Assembly: GCF_014650575.1 (NCBI RefSeq)
Contig: NZ_BMVF01000002.1
Span: forward strand, 372,001 to 436,000
Length of the DNA: 64,000 nucleotides
Source of the DNA: Streptomyces naganishii JCM 4654
GTDB taxonomy: Bacteria; Actinomycetota; Actinomycetes; Streptomycetales; Streptomycetaceae
Reading direction: 5' to 3'
In this document: positions 17,806 through 26,093 of the stretch, piece by piece
How positions within the stretch are numbered: the stretch's first letter is position 1
Layout: each line of letters opens with the position of its first letter
Translations under genes and position numbers: made by a program
Notes under the pieces: generated by a model
Seen by the model: only the letters and a program-made list of their open reading frames with translations
Databases searched by the model: none
What the model was told of the DNA's origin: nothing

Positions 17806-19059
17806 ATGGACCAGCCCATGGACCACCGCCCCACCGCCGCCCACGACCACCGCCGCCTCGGCCGCGAGCTCGGTCTCTTCGGCACCGACCCGCTGATCGG
17901 CGCCGGCCTGCCCTACTGGCTGCCCGACGGGGCCGTCGTACGGCACACCCTGGAGGAGTACGTCCGCGAGGCCGAGCGCGCCGCCGGGTACCGGCACGTG
18001 TACTCGCCCGTACTCGCCAAGGTGGAGCTGTACGAGACCTCCGGCCACTGGGCGCACTACCGCGACGACATGTACCCGCCCATGGAGAGCGGCGCCGAAC
18101 AGCTCGTGCTGCGCCCGAGCCTGTGCCCGCACCACGCCCTCATCTACCGCTCCCGCTCCCGCAGTTACCGCGAACTGCCCCTGCGCATCGCCGAACTCGG
18201 CGGCATGTTCCGCTCCGAGCCGTCCGGGGTGCTCGGCGGGCTGACCCGGGTGCGCGCCATCCACCTCAACGACGCCCACGTCTTCTGCACCCTCGACCAG
18301 GCCGTCGACGAGGCCCGCGCCGCCCTCGCCCTGATCGCCCGGGCCTACGACGACCTCGGCATCCGGGCCGCCAGGTACCGCCTGTCGCTGCCCGGCGAGG
18401 GCGGCAAGTACGTGGCCGGCCCGGAGCTGTGGCGGCGGGCCACCGGGCTGCTGCGCGAGGTCCTCGCCGGCTCCGGGACGGCGTACGAGGAGGCGGAGGG
18501 CGAGGCGGCCTTCTACGGGCCCAAGATCGACGTGCAGATCGCGGACGGGGCCGGCCGTGAGTCCACCCTGTCCACCGTGCAGATCGACTTCCACCAGCCT
18601 GAGCGCTTCGGCCTGAGCTACGTCGGCGCCGACGGCGCGAGGCACCGGCCGGTCATGGTGCACCGCAGCGTCATCGGCAGCGTGGAGCGTGCCGTGGCGC
18701 ACCTGATCGAGCGGCACGGCGGGGCCTTCCCGGCCTGGCTGGCGCCCGTGCAGCTGGTCGTCCTGCCGGTGTCCGAGGCGCAGGCGGAGCGGGCCGGGGA
18801 CGTCGTACGGCAGGCCCTGGCGGCCGGGCTGCGGGCCGAGTTCGCGGGTCAGGAGCGGGGCAGCCTGGGCGCGCGGATCAGGGCGGCGCGGCTCGTGCCG
18901 TACCAGGCGGTGATCGGGGAGCGGGAGGCGCAGGACGGCCTGGCCGCCGTACGGCTGCGGGACGGGCGCCGGCCGGGCGCCGTGCCGGTGGCCGAACTGC
19001 TGCGCCGGATCAGCGACCGGGTGGCGGCGCGCGGGACCGGCCTGTGGGCCGGAGCATAG
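17806..19059 (+). CDS. thrS: Truncated (editing-less) threonyl-tRNA synthetase
   Basis: A class II synthetase of 417 residues that contains only the catalytic and anticodon-binding domains. The TGS and editing domains of full-length ThrRS (about 640 residues) are absent. The zinc ligands are kept as Cys107 (LCPHH), His158 (NDAHVF) and His286 (MVHRS). Motif 2 is FRSEPSG (135-141) and motif 3 is GSVER (291-295). Lacking the editing domain, it should not clear Ser-tRNA-Thr itself. Streptomyces often carry such a short second enzyme beside a housekeeping ThrRS. Expression appears to be controlled by the Thr-codon leader and terminator upstream. GAGGAGG precedes ATG 17806. It may serve as a backup under Thr limitation or an inhibitor-resistant copy; this is inference. 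Confidence 0.92.
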   Translation: MDQPMDHRPTAAHDHRRLGRELGLFGTDPLIGAGLPYWLPDGAVVRHTLEEYVREAERAAGYRHVYSPVLAKVELYETSGHWAHYRDDMYPPMESGAEQLVLRPSLCPHHALIYRSRSRSYRELPLRIAELGGMFRSEPSGVLGGLTRVRAIHLNDAHVFCTLDQAVDEARAALALIARAYDDLGIRAARYRLSLPGEGGKYVAGPELWRRATGLLREVLAGSGTAYEEAEGEAAFYGPKIDVQIADGAGRESTLSTVQIDFHQPERFGLSYVGADGARHRPVMVHRSVIGSVERAVAHLIERHGGAFPAWLAPVQLVVLPVSEAQAERAGDVVRQALAAGLRAEFAGQERGSLGARIRAARLVPYQAVIGEREAQDGLAAVRLRDGRRPGAVPVAELLRRISDRVAARGTGLWAGA

Positions 19060-19111
19060 GGTCGGAGGACGACGGCCGAGGTTCGTCCGAGGCCCGGCGG
19101 AAGGAGCCCGC

Positions 19112-20113
19112 GTGACCGGTCGGCCGCCCGTTCCGGTGATCATCGACTGCGACACCGGCGTCGACGACGCCCTCGCCCTGCTGTTCGCCGCGCGGCACCC
19201 GGGGCTCGACCTGCGCGCGGTGACCTGTGTCGCCGGGAACACGCACGTGGACCAGGTGGTACGCAACACGCTGACCGTACTGGAGCAGGCGGGCGCCCCC
19301 GAGATCCCCGTGGGGCGGGGCGCCGAGCGGCCGCTGATCGAGCCGCCGCGCGACGCCCACCACGTGCACGGCCGGGACGGCATGGGCGACCTCGGCCTTC
19401 CCGCCCCGGTCCGCCGCCCGGCCGGGGTGGACGCGGTGACGCTGCTGCGCCGCGAGATCCTCGCCAGTGACCGGCCGGTCACGCTGGTGCCCACCGCGCC
19501 CCTGACCAACATCGCCCTGCTGCTGCGCACCCACCCGGAGGTGACCGCCAACATCGAGCGGATCGTGTTCATGGGCGGCGCGGTGGCCACCGGGAACGCC
19601 ACCGCGGTCGCCGAGTTCAACGTCTGGCACGACCCGGAGGCGGCGGCCGTCCTGCTCACCGCCGGGGTGCCGGTCACGATGTACGGCCTGGACGTGTTCG
19701 AGCGGGTGCTCGTGCCGCCGCCCGACGTGCGGCGCCTGAGGGAGAGCGCCGAGCCGGGCGCCCGCCTCGCGGGGCGGCTGCTGTCCCACCGCGGTCCGGC
19801 GACCGGCGAGCACGATCCGCGCGGCGGTCTCGGCGACGCGGGCGCGGTGTGCTCGGTCGCCGACCCGGCGGGGCTCACCACGCACCGGCTGCCGGTGGAG
19901 GTGAACCTCGCCCCCGGCCCGGCCCGCGGACAGACCGTCGTGGACCGCCGGCCGCGGCCGGGCGAGGCGGAGCTGCACGGCGAGATGCGCGAACAGCGCC
20001 TGGTGGACGTGGCGTTGGACATCGACGCGGACAGATACGTCCGGCTGTACCTGACCACCGTCGAGGCGGCCGGCCCGCGCGGCCGGCGGGCACCGCAGGA
20101 CGCGCGCCGCTAG
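19112..20113 (+). CDS. Nucleoside hydrolase (IunH/RihA family)
   Basis: A 333-residue cytoplasmic enzyme that cleaves the N-glycosidic bond of ribonucleosides for salvage. The calcium-binding signature DCDTGVDDA is near the N-terminus. The conserved VFMGGAV and AEFNVWHDPEAA blocks are also present. GTG 19112 is preceded by GGAAGGAG. It follows thrS by 52 bases and may be cotranscribed. Its stop overlaps the stop of the convergent transporter gene (CTAG). Substrate preference (inosine/uridine or pyrimidine) cannot be read from the sequence. Confidence 0.92.
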   Translation: MTGRPPVPVIIDCDTGVDDALALLFAARHPGLDLRAVTCVAGNTHVDQVVRNTLTVLEQAGAPEIPVGRGAERPLIEPPRDAHHVHGRDGMGDLGLPAPVRRPAGVDAVTLLRREILASDRPVTLVPTAPLTNIALLLRTHPEVTANIERIVFMGGAVATGNATAVAEFNVWHDPEAAAVLLTAGVPVTMYGLDVFERVLVPPPDVRRLRESAEPGARLAGRLLSHRGPATGEHDPRGGLGDAGAVCSVADPAGLTTHRLPVEVNLAPGPARGQTVVDRRPRPGEAELHGEMREQRLVDVALDIDADRYVRLYLTTVEAAGPRGRRAPQDARR

Positions 20114-21210
20114 TTGGTGTCGGCGGGACGGACCGCCCACCGCTGTTCCACCTTCGCCACCCTCCAGTACGCCAGCGCCGCCGCCCACACCACGACGAAC
20201 AGGCCGACGATGACGTAGCCCACGTGGTCCAGGTCCAGCCCGGCGATCCAGCCGGTCAGGTCGTCGCGCAGGCCGAGCTTCTCGTGCAGGACGCCGACGA
20301 GTTCGATCGTGCCGATGAGGAAGGCGACCGCGATGGACAGGCCGGTGATGGTGAGGTTGTAGAACACCTTGCGCACCGGGTTGGAGAACGCCCACTGGTA
20401 GGCGAAGTTCATGAAGGTGCCGTCCAGGGTGTCGAACAGGCTCATGCCGGCCGCGAACAGCAGCGGGAGGCACAGGACGGCGTACCAGGGCAGCCCGGCC
20501 GCCGCGCCGGAGCCCGCCATGACCATCAGGGTGACCTCGGTGGCGGTGTCGAAGCCCAGCCCGAACAGGAAGCCCAGCGGGTACATCTGCCCGGGGCGGG
20601 TGACCGACCGGGTGAGACGGCCCAGGAGGCGGTTCATGAAGCCGCGCGAGTCCAGGTGCGCCTCGAGCTCCCGCTCGTCGTAGGCGCCCGCGCGCATCGC
20701 CTTGAAGACCCTGAGGATGCCGACGAGGGCGACCAGGTTGAGGGCGGCGATGAGGTACAGGAACGTGCCGGAGATGGTGGTGCCCATGACGCCGAGCACC
20801 TGGTGGGTGCGCGAGTGCTCGTTCATGACCTTGCCGGCCAGGGAGGTGCCGCCCGCGATCAGCAGGGCGAGGAGCACGACCACGCTGGAGTGGCCGAGCG
20901 CGAACCAGAAGCCCACCGACACCGGCCGCTTGCCGTCGGCCATCAGCTTGCGGGTGGTGTTGTCGATGGCGGCGATGTGGTCGGCGTCGAAGGCGTGCCG
21001 CATGCCCAGGGTGTAGGCGGTGACGCCGAGGCCGATGCCGAAGGCCTTGGTGCCGACCTGGTAGTGCTCGGGGACGACGAGGAGGAAGAGGATCCCGAAG
21101 GCGACGACGTGCAGGGCGAGGATCACTCCCAGCAGCCCCGCCGTCTTGAGGGTGTCCTCGCGTCGCCAGTGGAAAGTGGACATGCGTTCGGGCAGGGTCA
21201 TCCGGTTCAC
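20110..21210 (-). CDS. Nickel/cobalt transporter (NiCoT family), probably cobalt
   Basis: A membrane protein of 366 residues with about eight transmembrane segments. It carries the NiCoT signature RHAFDADHI at 71-79 and the second motif LGFDTATE. The family takes up Ni(II) or Co(II) with high affinity. The cobalamin riboswitch in its 5' leader implies that cobalt supply for B12 is the main purpose. An ArsR-type palindrome in the promoter spacer adds metal control. GTG 21210 is the likely start (GAGG nine bases upstream), with ATG 21201 as the alternative. Confidence 0.92.
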   Translation of the reverse strand: MNRMTLPERMSTFHWRREDTLKTAGLLGVILALHVVAFGILFLLVVPEHYQVGTKAFGIGLGVTAYTLGMRHAFDADHIAAIDNTTRKLMADGKRPVSVGFWFALGHSSVVVLLALLIAGGTSLAGKVMNEHSRTHQVLGVMGTTISGTFLYLIAALNLVALVGILRVFKAMRAGAYDERELEAHLDSRGFMNRLLGRLTRSVTRPGQMYPLGFLFGLGFDTATEVTLMVMAGSGAAAGLPWYAVLCLPLLFAAGMSLFDTLDGTFMNFAYQWAFSNPVRKVFYNLTITGLSIAVAFLIGTIELVGVLHEKLGLRDDLTGWIAGLDLDHVGYVIVGLFVVVWAAALAYWRVAKVEQRWAVRPADTN

Positions 21211-21242
21211 GCTCCAGCACCTCGTGGATCACTTCGTGAGCT

Positions 21243-21401
21243 GCCGTGGCCGGTCTCCTGGCTTACAGGTCGTGCGTTCGCCGCTCCTGCCTTCCCGGTC
21301 GTGGGACCAGTGGCCCGGCGGATGCCGGACGGAACGGGAACTCCCTGATCACAGTGGCGAGGGCCGCGTCGACCTTGCATCGACTTCCCGAGCACCACGG
21401 C
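21243..21401 (-). promoter_or_regulatory. Cobalamin (B12) riboswitch
   Basis: Read on the minus strand, the leader has the conserved cobalamin-riboswitch blocks: GGGCCACTG, then CGGGAAGGC, then GCCAGGAGACCGGCC. The closing helix P1 pairs GCCGTGG (21395-21401) with CCACGGC (21243-21249). The aptamer ends 33 bases before the transporter start, so bound B12 probably blocks translation or causes early termination. Confidence 0.9.
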
Positions 21402-21434
21402 CCGCCCACCGTAGAGGCGCGAGCGGTCGCCTGC

Positions 21435-21458
21435 ATAGCTGCACATCTGCGCAGGTAT
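21435..21458. promoter_or_regulatory. ArsR/NmtR-type operator palindrome
   Basis: A 24-bp imperfect palindrome, ATA-N-CTGC-N-CA near its left end and mirrored at the right, matches its reverse complement at 18 of 24 positions. On the minus strand it lies between a TTGGAT (-35-like) and a CTATGC (-10-like) element of the transporter promoter. On the plus strand it is 35 bases before the ArsR start. It should be the site of the adjacent metal-sensing repressor. Confidence 0.65.
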
Positions 21459-21492
21459 CCAAGATCACATGGCCGCCTGCGAGGATGGCCGT

Positions 21493-21963
21493 ATGCATCT
21501 CGTCCCTGCCGACCGCGCGGACCGCCGCACCATCGACGGTCACCGGGTGTGCGACGCCATCGCGGCCATCGGCGACCCCGGGCACGTGAGGGCCTGGGCC
21601 GACCGCTTCGCCCTGCTCGCCGACCCCAAGCGGCTGGCCCTGCTGATCGCCCTGCACCGCACCGGCCCGCTGGCCGTCTCCGACCTGGCCGTCGCCACCG
21701 GCATGAACGACCCCGCGGTCTCCCAGGCGCTGCGGCTGCTGCGGGCCGCCGGGGTCGTGGAGGGGGAGAAGGAGGGCCGGATCGTCCGATACCGCGTGGT
21801 GGACCCCGACGTCCAGGGCCTGCTGAAGCACTGCGCGGCGGACGGGGGCGATCCCTCGCGCCCGGTGCTTCCGGTCGGTGCGCGCGCCGGCATGCCCGGG
21901 TGTTCACTTTTCCGGCGATCTGGACAGGCTTCCCCAGAGCCGATACGCCCCAGAGGAGACCGC
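21493..21963 (+). CDS. ArsR/SmtB-family metal-responsive regulator with no stop codon before the next gene
   Basis: Winged-helix repressor domain: ALLADPKRLALLIALHRTG, then DLAVATGMNDPAVSQALRLL as the recognition helix region, then EGRIVRYRVVDPDVQGLLKHC. An N-terminal MH and the C-terminal HC could supply metal ligands, as in NmtR-type Ni/Co sensors. ATG 21493 has GAGG about ten bases upstream; ATG 21469 is also in frame. The frame has no stop codon: it continues through about 40 unconserved residues into the GH13 gene, which has its own ribosome site at 21964. Either the product is a natural ArsR-GH13 fusion or the stop was lost by mutation or sequence error. The end given is the GH13 start. 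Confidence 0.7.
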
Positions 21964-23664
21964 GTGACCGACCGCACCACCACGCACGACTCCCCGTCCC
22001 CCGCCGCGCACGGGGCCCCTCCCGACCTGTCGTCCCGTGACCCCGGCTGGTGGCGGCAGGCCGTCGTCTACCAGGTCTACCCCCGCAGCTTCGCCGACGC
22101 CGACGGCGACGGCCTCGGCGACCTCAGGGGCGTCACCCGGCGCCTCGGCCATCTCGCCGCGCTCGGCGTCGACGCCGTGTGGCTGAGCCCCTTCTACCCC
22201 TCCGAGCTGGCCGACGGCGGCTACGACGTCGCCGACCACCGGGACGTGGACCCGCGCCTGGGCACCCTGGACGACTTCGACGCCCTGACCGCCGAGGCCC
22301 ACCGCCTGGGCCTGAAGGTGATCGTCGACCTCGTCCCCAACCACACCTCCCACCTGCACCCGTGGTTCCAGGAGGCGCTGCGCTCCGCCCCCGGCTCCGC
22401 CGCCCGCGCGCGCTACGTCTTCCGCGACGGCCGCGGCGAGCACGGCGAACTCCCGCCCTCCGACTGGCGGTCGGTCTTCGGCGGCAGTGCCTGGCGGCGG
22501 GTGCCCGACGGCCAGTGGTACCTGCACCTGTTCGCGCCCGAACAGCCCGACCTGAACTGGCGCCACGAGGAGGTGCGCGCCGACTTCCGCGCCACCCTGC
22601 GCTTCTGGTCCGACCGTGGTGTGGACGGATTCCGCGTGGACGTCGCCCACGCCCTGGTCAAGGACCTGGACGAGCCGCTCAGGGACGTCGGGGACATCGG
22701 CGTCACCGGCGAGGACGCGCTGCCGCACCTGCCGCCCGGCAGCCACCCGTACTGGGACCGCGACGACGTGCACGAGATCTACCGCGACTGGCGCCGGATC
22801 TTCGACTCCTACTCGCCGCCCCGCACCGCGGTCGCCGAGGCCTGGGTGCCCGACAGCCGGCGCGCGCTGTACGCCCGCCCGGACGAACTGGGCCAGGCCT
22901 TCAACTTCGAGTACCTGCAAGCCGGGTGGGACGCGGGCGAGCTGCGCGAGGTGATCGCCTCCTCGCTGGCCACCGCCCGGGCCGCGGGCGCCTCGGCCAC
23001 CTGGGTGCTGTCCAACCACGACGTGATCCGGCACGCCTCGCGCCTGATGCTGCCGCCCGGCACCGACGACAACGCCTGGCTGCTCGCGGGCGGGCGCGCG
23101 CCGGCCGTGGACGCGGCCGCCGGGCTGGCCCGCGCCCGGGCGGCGACGCTGCTGATGCTGGCCCTGCCCGGCTCGGCCTACGTCTACCAGGGCGAGGAAC
23201 TCGGCCTGCCCGAGGTCGCCGACCTGCCCGCCGAGGTCCTGCGGGACCCGATCTGGGAGCAGAGCGGCCACGTCCGCAAGGGCAGGGACGGCTGCCGGGT
23301 GCCGCTGCCGTGGACGTGCGCGGGGCCGTCGTACGGCTTCGGGCCGGGCGGCGCCTGGCTGCCCCAGCCCGCGTACTTCGCGGCGTACGCCGTCGAGGCG
23401 CAGGACGGGGCCGAGGGCTCGACCCTCGAGCTGTACCGCACGGCGCTGCGGCTGCGCCGCAAGCTGCTCGACGGCGAGGAACTGACCTGGATGGAGGACA
23501 CCCCGGACGGCGTGCTGGCCTTCGCCCGCTCGGAGGGCTGGCGGTGCGTCACCAACCTGTCCGGCGAGGCCGTGCCGCTGCCGCCGGGCGAGGTGCTGCT
23601 GAGCAGCGGTCCGCCCCTCAGGTGCGGCAGGCTGGAGCCGGACACGACCGTGTGGCTCGCCTGA
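21964..23664 (+). CDS. GH13 alpha-glucosidase (oligo-1,6-/maltose type)
   Basis: A 566-residue cytoplasmic glycoside hydrolase of the alpha-amylase superfamily. The start region is PGWWRQAVVYQVYPRSF. The catalytic nucleophile is Asp226 (GFRVDVAH), the acid/base is Glu292 (AVAEAWV), and the third Asp is Asp353 (LSNHDV). These motifs fit alpha-glucosidases acting on maltose and isomalto-oligosaccharides. No signal peptide is present. GTG 21964 has GAGGAG six bases upstream. The same frame is open back through the ArsR domain, so a longer fused product is possible. Confidence 0.92.
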   Translation: MTDRTTTHDSPSPAAHGAPPDLSSRDPGWWRQAVVYQVYPRSFADADGDGLGDLRGVTRRLGHLAALGVDAVWLSPFYPSELADGGYDVADHRDVDPRLGTLDDFDALTAEAHRLGLKVIVDLVPNHTSHLHPWFQEALRSAPGSAARARYVFRDGRGEHGELPPSDWRSVFGGSAWRRVPDGQWYLHLFAPEQPDLNWRHEEVRADFRATLRFWSDRGVDGFRVDVAHALVKDLDEPLRDVGDIGVTGEDALPHLPPGSHPYWDRDDVHEIYRDWRRIFDSYSPPRTAVAEAWVPDSRRALYARPDELGQAFNFEYLQAGWDAGELREVIASSLATARAAGASATWVLSNHDVIRHASRLMLPPGTDDNAWLLAGGRAPAVDAAAGLARARAATLLMLALPGSAYVYQGEELGLPEVADLPAEVLRDPIWEQSGHVRKGRDGCRVPLPWTCAGPSYGFGPGGAWLPQPAYFAAYAVEAQDGAEGSTLELYRTALRLRRKLLDGEELTWMEDTPDGVLAFARSEGWRCVTNLSGEAVPLPPGEVLLSSGPPLRCGRLEPDTTVWLA

Positions 23665-23694
23665 CCCGGGCGCACCGGGCGGGACGGCCCCCGC

Positions 23695-24477
23695 TCAGCC
23701 CGTCGTCGGGCTCGGCGCCGGGGCCGGGGCCTGGCCCGGGCCGGTGACCGGGGAGCCGTCGATGACCAGCGGGCTGGAGGTGGCGTTCGGCGGCGGGGGG
23801 AGCACCACCTCGGGCTGGCCGGCCGGCGGGGGCGGCGGGGTCAGGTCGGTGGCGGGCAGCTTGGGCGGGGTGGTCTGCTGGAAGAGCACCTGGTCGAAGT
23901 TGACCAGGCCCGTCTGCTCCATGACCGTGATGTGGTCGAGCACCGTGGCGTTGGCCTGGTTGGCGAGCTCGCGGACCAGGGTGTTCTTGGTCGTGGAGCG
24001 GATCTTCGCGATCGTGTTGAAGATCGACCCGTGGGTCACGCGGAGGATGTTGGCCATGTCGCTGTCGAACTGCTTGCCGGTGTCCGCGTTGAGGGTGTTG
24101 ACGAAGCCCTGCTGCTGTGGGCTGGCCAGGTTGGGCAGCGTGATGTTCAGCATCGGCGCGATCTTGCGGCAGCTGGCGTCCAGGGCCGCGTGACCGTCGA
24201 TCAGGTGCCGGCCGGCGGTCACCACCGCCTTGGTCGTGCCCTTCTTGACCGCCATCTGCCCGACGGGGTACTCCCACAGCCCGGCCGCCCGCACCTTCAC
24301 CACGAAGTCGCGGTCCGACTCGGTCAGCGGCCCCCACTGGGTCTGCGCGATGACGCGTGAGCCGTCGCTGGAGACGTTGCTGACGCCGAGCATGCCGGGG
24401 TAGGCGAGCGCGACGAGGGTCAGGCTGAGGGCTCCGCCCACGAAAAGAGTTCCCGCCGCGTTCCGCGAAAAGCGCAC
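23695..24477 (-). CDS. Secreted DUF4142 protein
   Basis: A 260-residue protein with an N-terminal membrane/signal segment (TLFVGGALSLTLVALAY). It is followed by a helical DUF4142 domain (LTESDRDFVVKVRAAGLWE to HITVMEQTG) and a Pro-rich tail. DUF4142 proteins are ferritin-like four-helix proteins of the cell envelope found often among stress-induced Streptomyces genes; the biochemical role is unknown. GTG 24477 has GGAGG four to five bases upstream. The promoter side carries an inverted repeat, GGAGT-N4-ACTCC. Confidence 0.85.
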   Translation of the reverse strand: MRFSRNAAGTLFVGGALSLTLVALAYPGMLGVSNVSSDGSRVIAQTQWGPLTESDRDFVVKVRAAGLWEYPVGQMAVKKGTTKAVVTAGRHLIDGHAALDASCRKIAPMLNITLPNLASPQQQGFVNTLNADTGKQFDSDMANILRVTHGSIFNTIAKIRSTTKNTLVRELANQANATVLDHITVMEQTGLVNFDQVLFQQTTPPKLPATDLTPPPPPAGQPEVVLPPPPNATSSPLVIDGSPVTGPGQAPAPAPSPTTG

Positions 24478-24630
24478 CGTGCCTCCTGCCCCGTCATGGA
24501 TCCCGCCGGATGGGCGGTTCGGACGTACAGGAGTACGGACTCCAGGGCGCGCGGAACCTTTTGATTTGGTAAAAACCCGAGCCGAGGGGGAACGACCCGG
24601 AGGGAAAGGCGGCACGGCAACACCCCAGGG

Positions 24631-24686
24631 TTGACGCAACGTTGACCACGCCGTGGGAGAGCGCTGGTCCGCCCCCGCCCTAGATT
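24631..24686 (+). promoter_or_regulatory. Promoter region with GTTGAC direct repeats and a leaderless-type -10
   Basis: TAGATT at 24681-24686 ends six bases before ATG 24693, a spacing expected for a leaderless transcript. Upstream, two 11-base units each starting GTTGAC (24630 and 24641) form a direct repeat that may bind an activator. The resemblance to PhoP-type repeats is loose. Confidence 0.4.
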
Positions 24687-24692
24687 CGCCGC

Positions 24693-25376
24693 ATGCCCCC
24701 ACTGCCCCCCGGCGTGCCCGCCGCGCTTCCCGTGCTGCCCTACCGCAAGCCCACCAAGGGCCGTGACTACTGGGTGATCGACGACGTGCTGCCCGACGCG
24801 AGCGCGGTACGCGAACGCTGCCTGGCCCGCGACGACTGGGTCGAGGGATACCCGTACACCTCGCAGACCTGGCCCGGGCTGCGCACCATGCCGGGACTGG
24901 AGCCGGGTGAACTGGCGCGCGTGGAACGGCTGGTGCGGCAGGCGACCGGGGCGAAGCGGCTGTGGGTGCAGGAGGCGCCCGGCGGCGGCACCCTGAACCA
25001 CAACTGCGTCCAGGTCGTCGGCGAGGGCGAGAGCGAGCCGCGCCCGCACACCGACTCACGGGCGCTGTGCCGGTACGCGGCCGTGCTCTACCTCAACCCC
25101 TCGGTGCCCAAGGACTGCGGGACCAGCTTCTACCGGCAGTCCCTGCCGGGCGGCCGGCTCGGCGGCAACGTCGTCCAGGCCCCGCACACCAACCTGGTGG
25201 AGGCCCTCGGCACCCGGTTCGTCGCCCCGGACGCCTTCGAGGAGGACGTCCGCGTGCCGCACCGGGCCAACCGGCTGCTGCTCTACCACGCCAACCTCGT
25301 GCACAGCGCGACCGGTTACACCGGCACCACCCTGGAGGACAAGCGCATGACGGCGGTCTTCTTCTGGATGGCGTGA
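24693..25376 (+). CDS. DUF6445 family protein (2OG-oxygenase-like fold)
   Basis: A 227-residue soluble protein. RPHTDSRALCRYAAVLYLNP contains an HTD (HxD-type) iron-binding motif, and a second histidine occurs in YHANLVHSATGY. This pattern is typical of Fe(II)/2-oxoglutarate-dependent oxygenase-like double-stranded beta-helix proteins, and DUF6445 belongs to this group as I recognise it. The substrate is unknown. There is no ribosome site before the ATG, and a TAGATT box six bases upstream suggests leaderless expression. Confidence 0.75.
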   Translation: MPPLPPGVPAALPVLPYRKPTKGRDYWVIDDVLPDASAVRERCLARDDWVEGYPYTSQTWPGLRTMPGLEPGELARVERLVRQATGAKRLWVQEAPGGGTLNHNCVQVVGEGESEPRPHTDSRALCRYAAVLYLNPSVPKDCGTSFYRQSLPGGRLGGNVVQAPHTNLVEALGTRFVAPDAFEEDVRVPHRANRLLLYHANLVHSATGYTGTTLEDKRMTAVFFWMA

Positions 25377-25413
25377 CCCCAACCGGTGGCACCCGGGCGC
25401 GGCCGGGCGGCGG

Positions 25414-25959
25414 TCAGTAGCGCAGGGCGGTGCCCACCTCCGGCTTCACGTCGCCGGAGAGCTTGTGGGTGCTGCGCGCGGTGCCCTTGCCCGTGCGCCC
25501 GGCCGGGACGTCGCCCACGGTGACGACGACCGTGTCGAGCAGATTGCCGCCCGCGTCCTTGAAGTTCACCTGCACGGCGAAGGACTTGGCCTTGTCCGCC
25601 TTGTTGGCCACGGTCACCGCTACCGTGGTGCGCCCGTCCGCGTCGGTGGCCGGGGCGCCGAGGGTGACGGCGTCGCGGGCGTCGATGCCGTTCTTGATCC
25701 CGTCCAGCCGGCGGCCCGCCTCCGCGGTGGCCGACGCGAGGGCGTCACTGGCCTGCGAGGCGAGCGAGGCGGCGGCGGAGGCCGCCCTGCTGGCGGCGCC
25801 GGACGGGTTGACGCCGGACGGGTTGGCGCCGGACGGGCTGACGCCCGACGGACCGCCGCCGTCGCCGCCCGAGCAGGCGGCCAGGCCCGCGGCCAGCACC
25901 ACGACCAGCGCGGCCGTCCCGGCCCGCTCCCTCATCCGGCGTGCCCGGTTCACGGTCAT
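25414..25959 (-). CDS. Lipoprotein with FxLYD-like domain
   Basis: A protein of about 181 residues. A short basic region and a hydrophobic stretch end in lipobox LAAC. A repeated PSG-V/A-N segment (15-bp tandem repeat) and an Ala-rich helix follow. The C-terminal beta-sandwich region (VTVANKADKAKSFAVQVNFK) fits FxLYD-type domains, which occur on secreted actinobacterial lipoproteins. ATG 25959 has GGGAGG immediately upstream; ATG 25971 is less well placed. It faces the DUF6445 gene tail to tail. Confidence 0.8.
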   Translation of the reverse strand: MTVNRARRMRERAGTAALVVVLAAGLAACSGGDGGGPSGVSPSGANPSGVNPSGAASRAASAAASLASQASDALASATAEAGRRLDGIKNGIDARDAVTLGAPATDADGRTTVAVTVANKADKAKSFAVQVNFKDAGGNLLDTVVVTVGDVPAGRTGKGTARSTHKLSGDVKPEVGTALRY

Positions 25960-26093
25960 CCTGCCTCCCATCGCCTGCCCCCCAGTGAAGGGCGCGGCGC
26001 GGACACCCGCACGTGGAGTTCGGCCGTACGGGCACCCGCACGCGTGATACTCCCCGTATTGGATGCCGCAGGAACGAAGAGGTGGACGACGAC

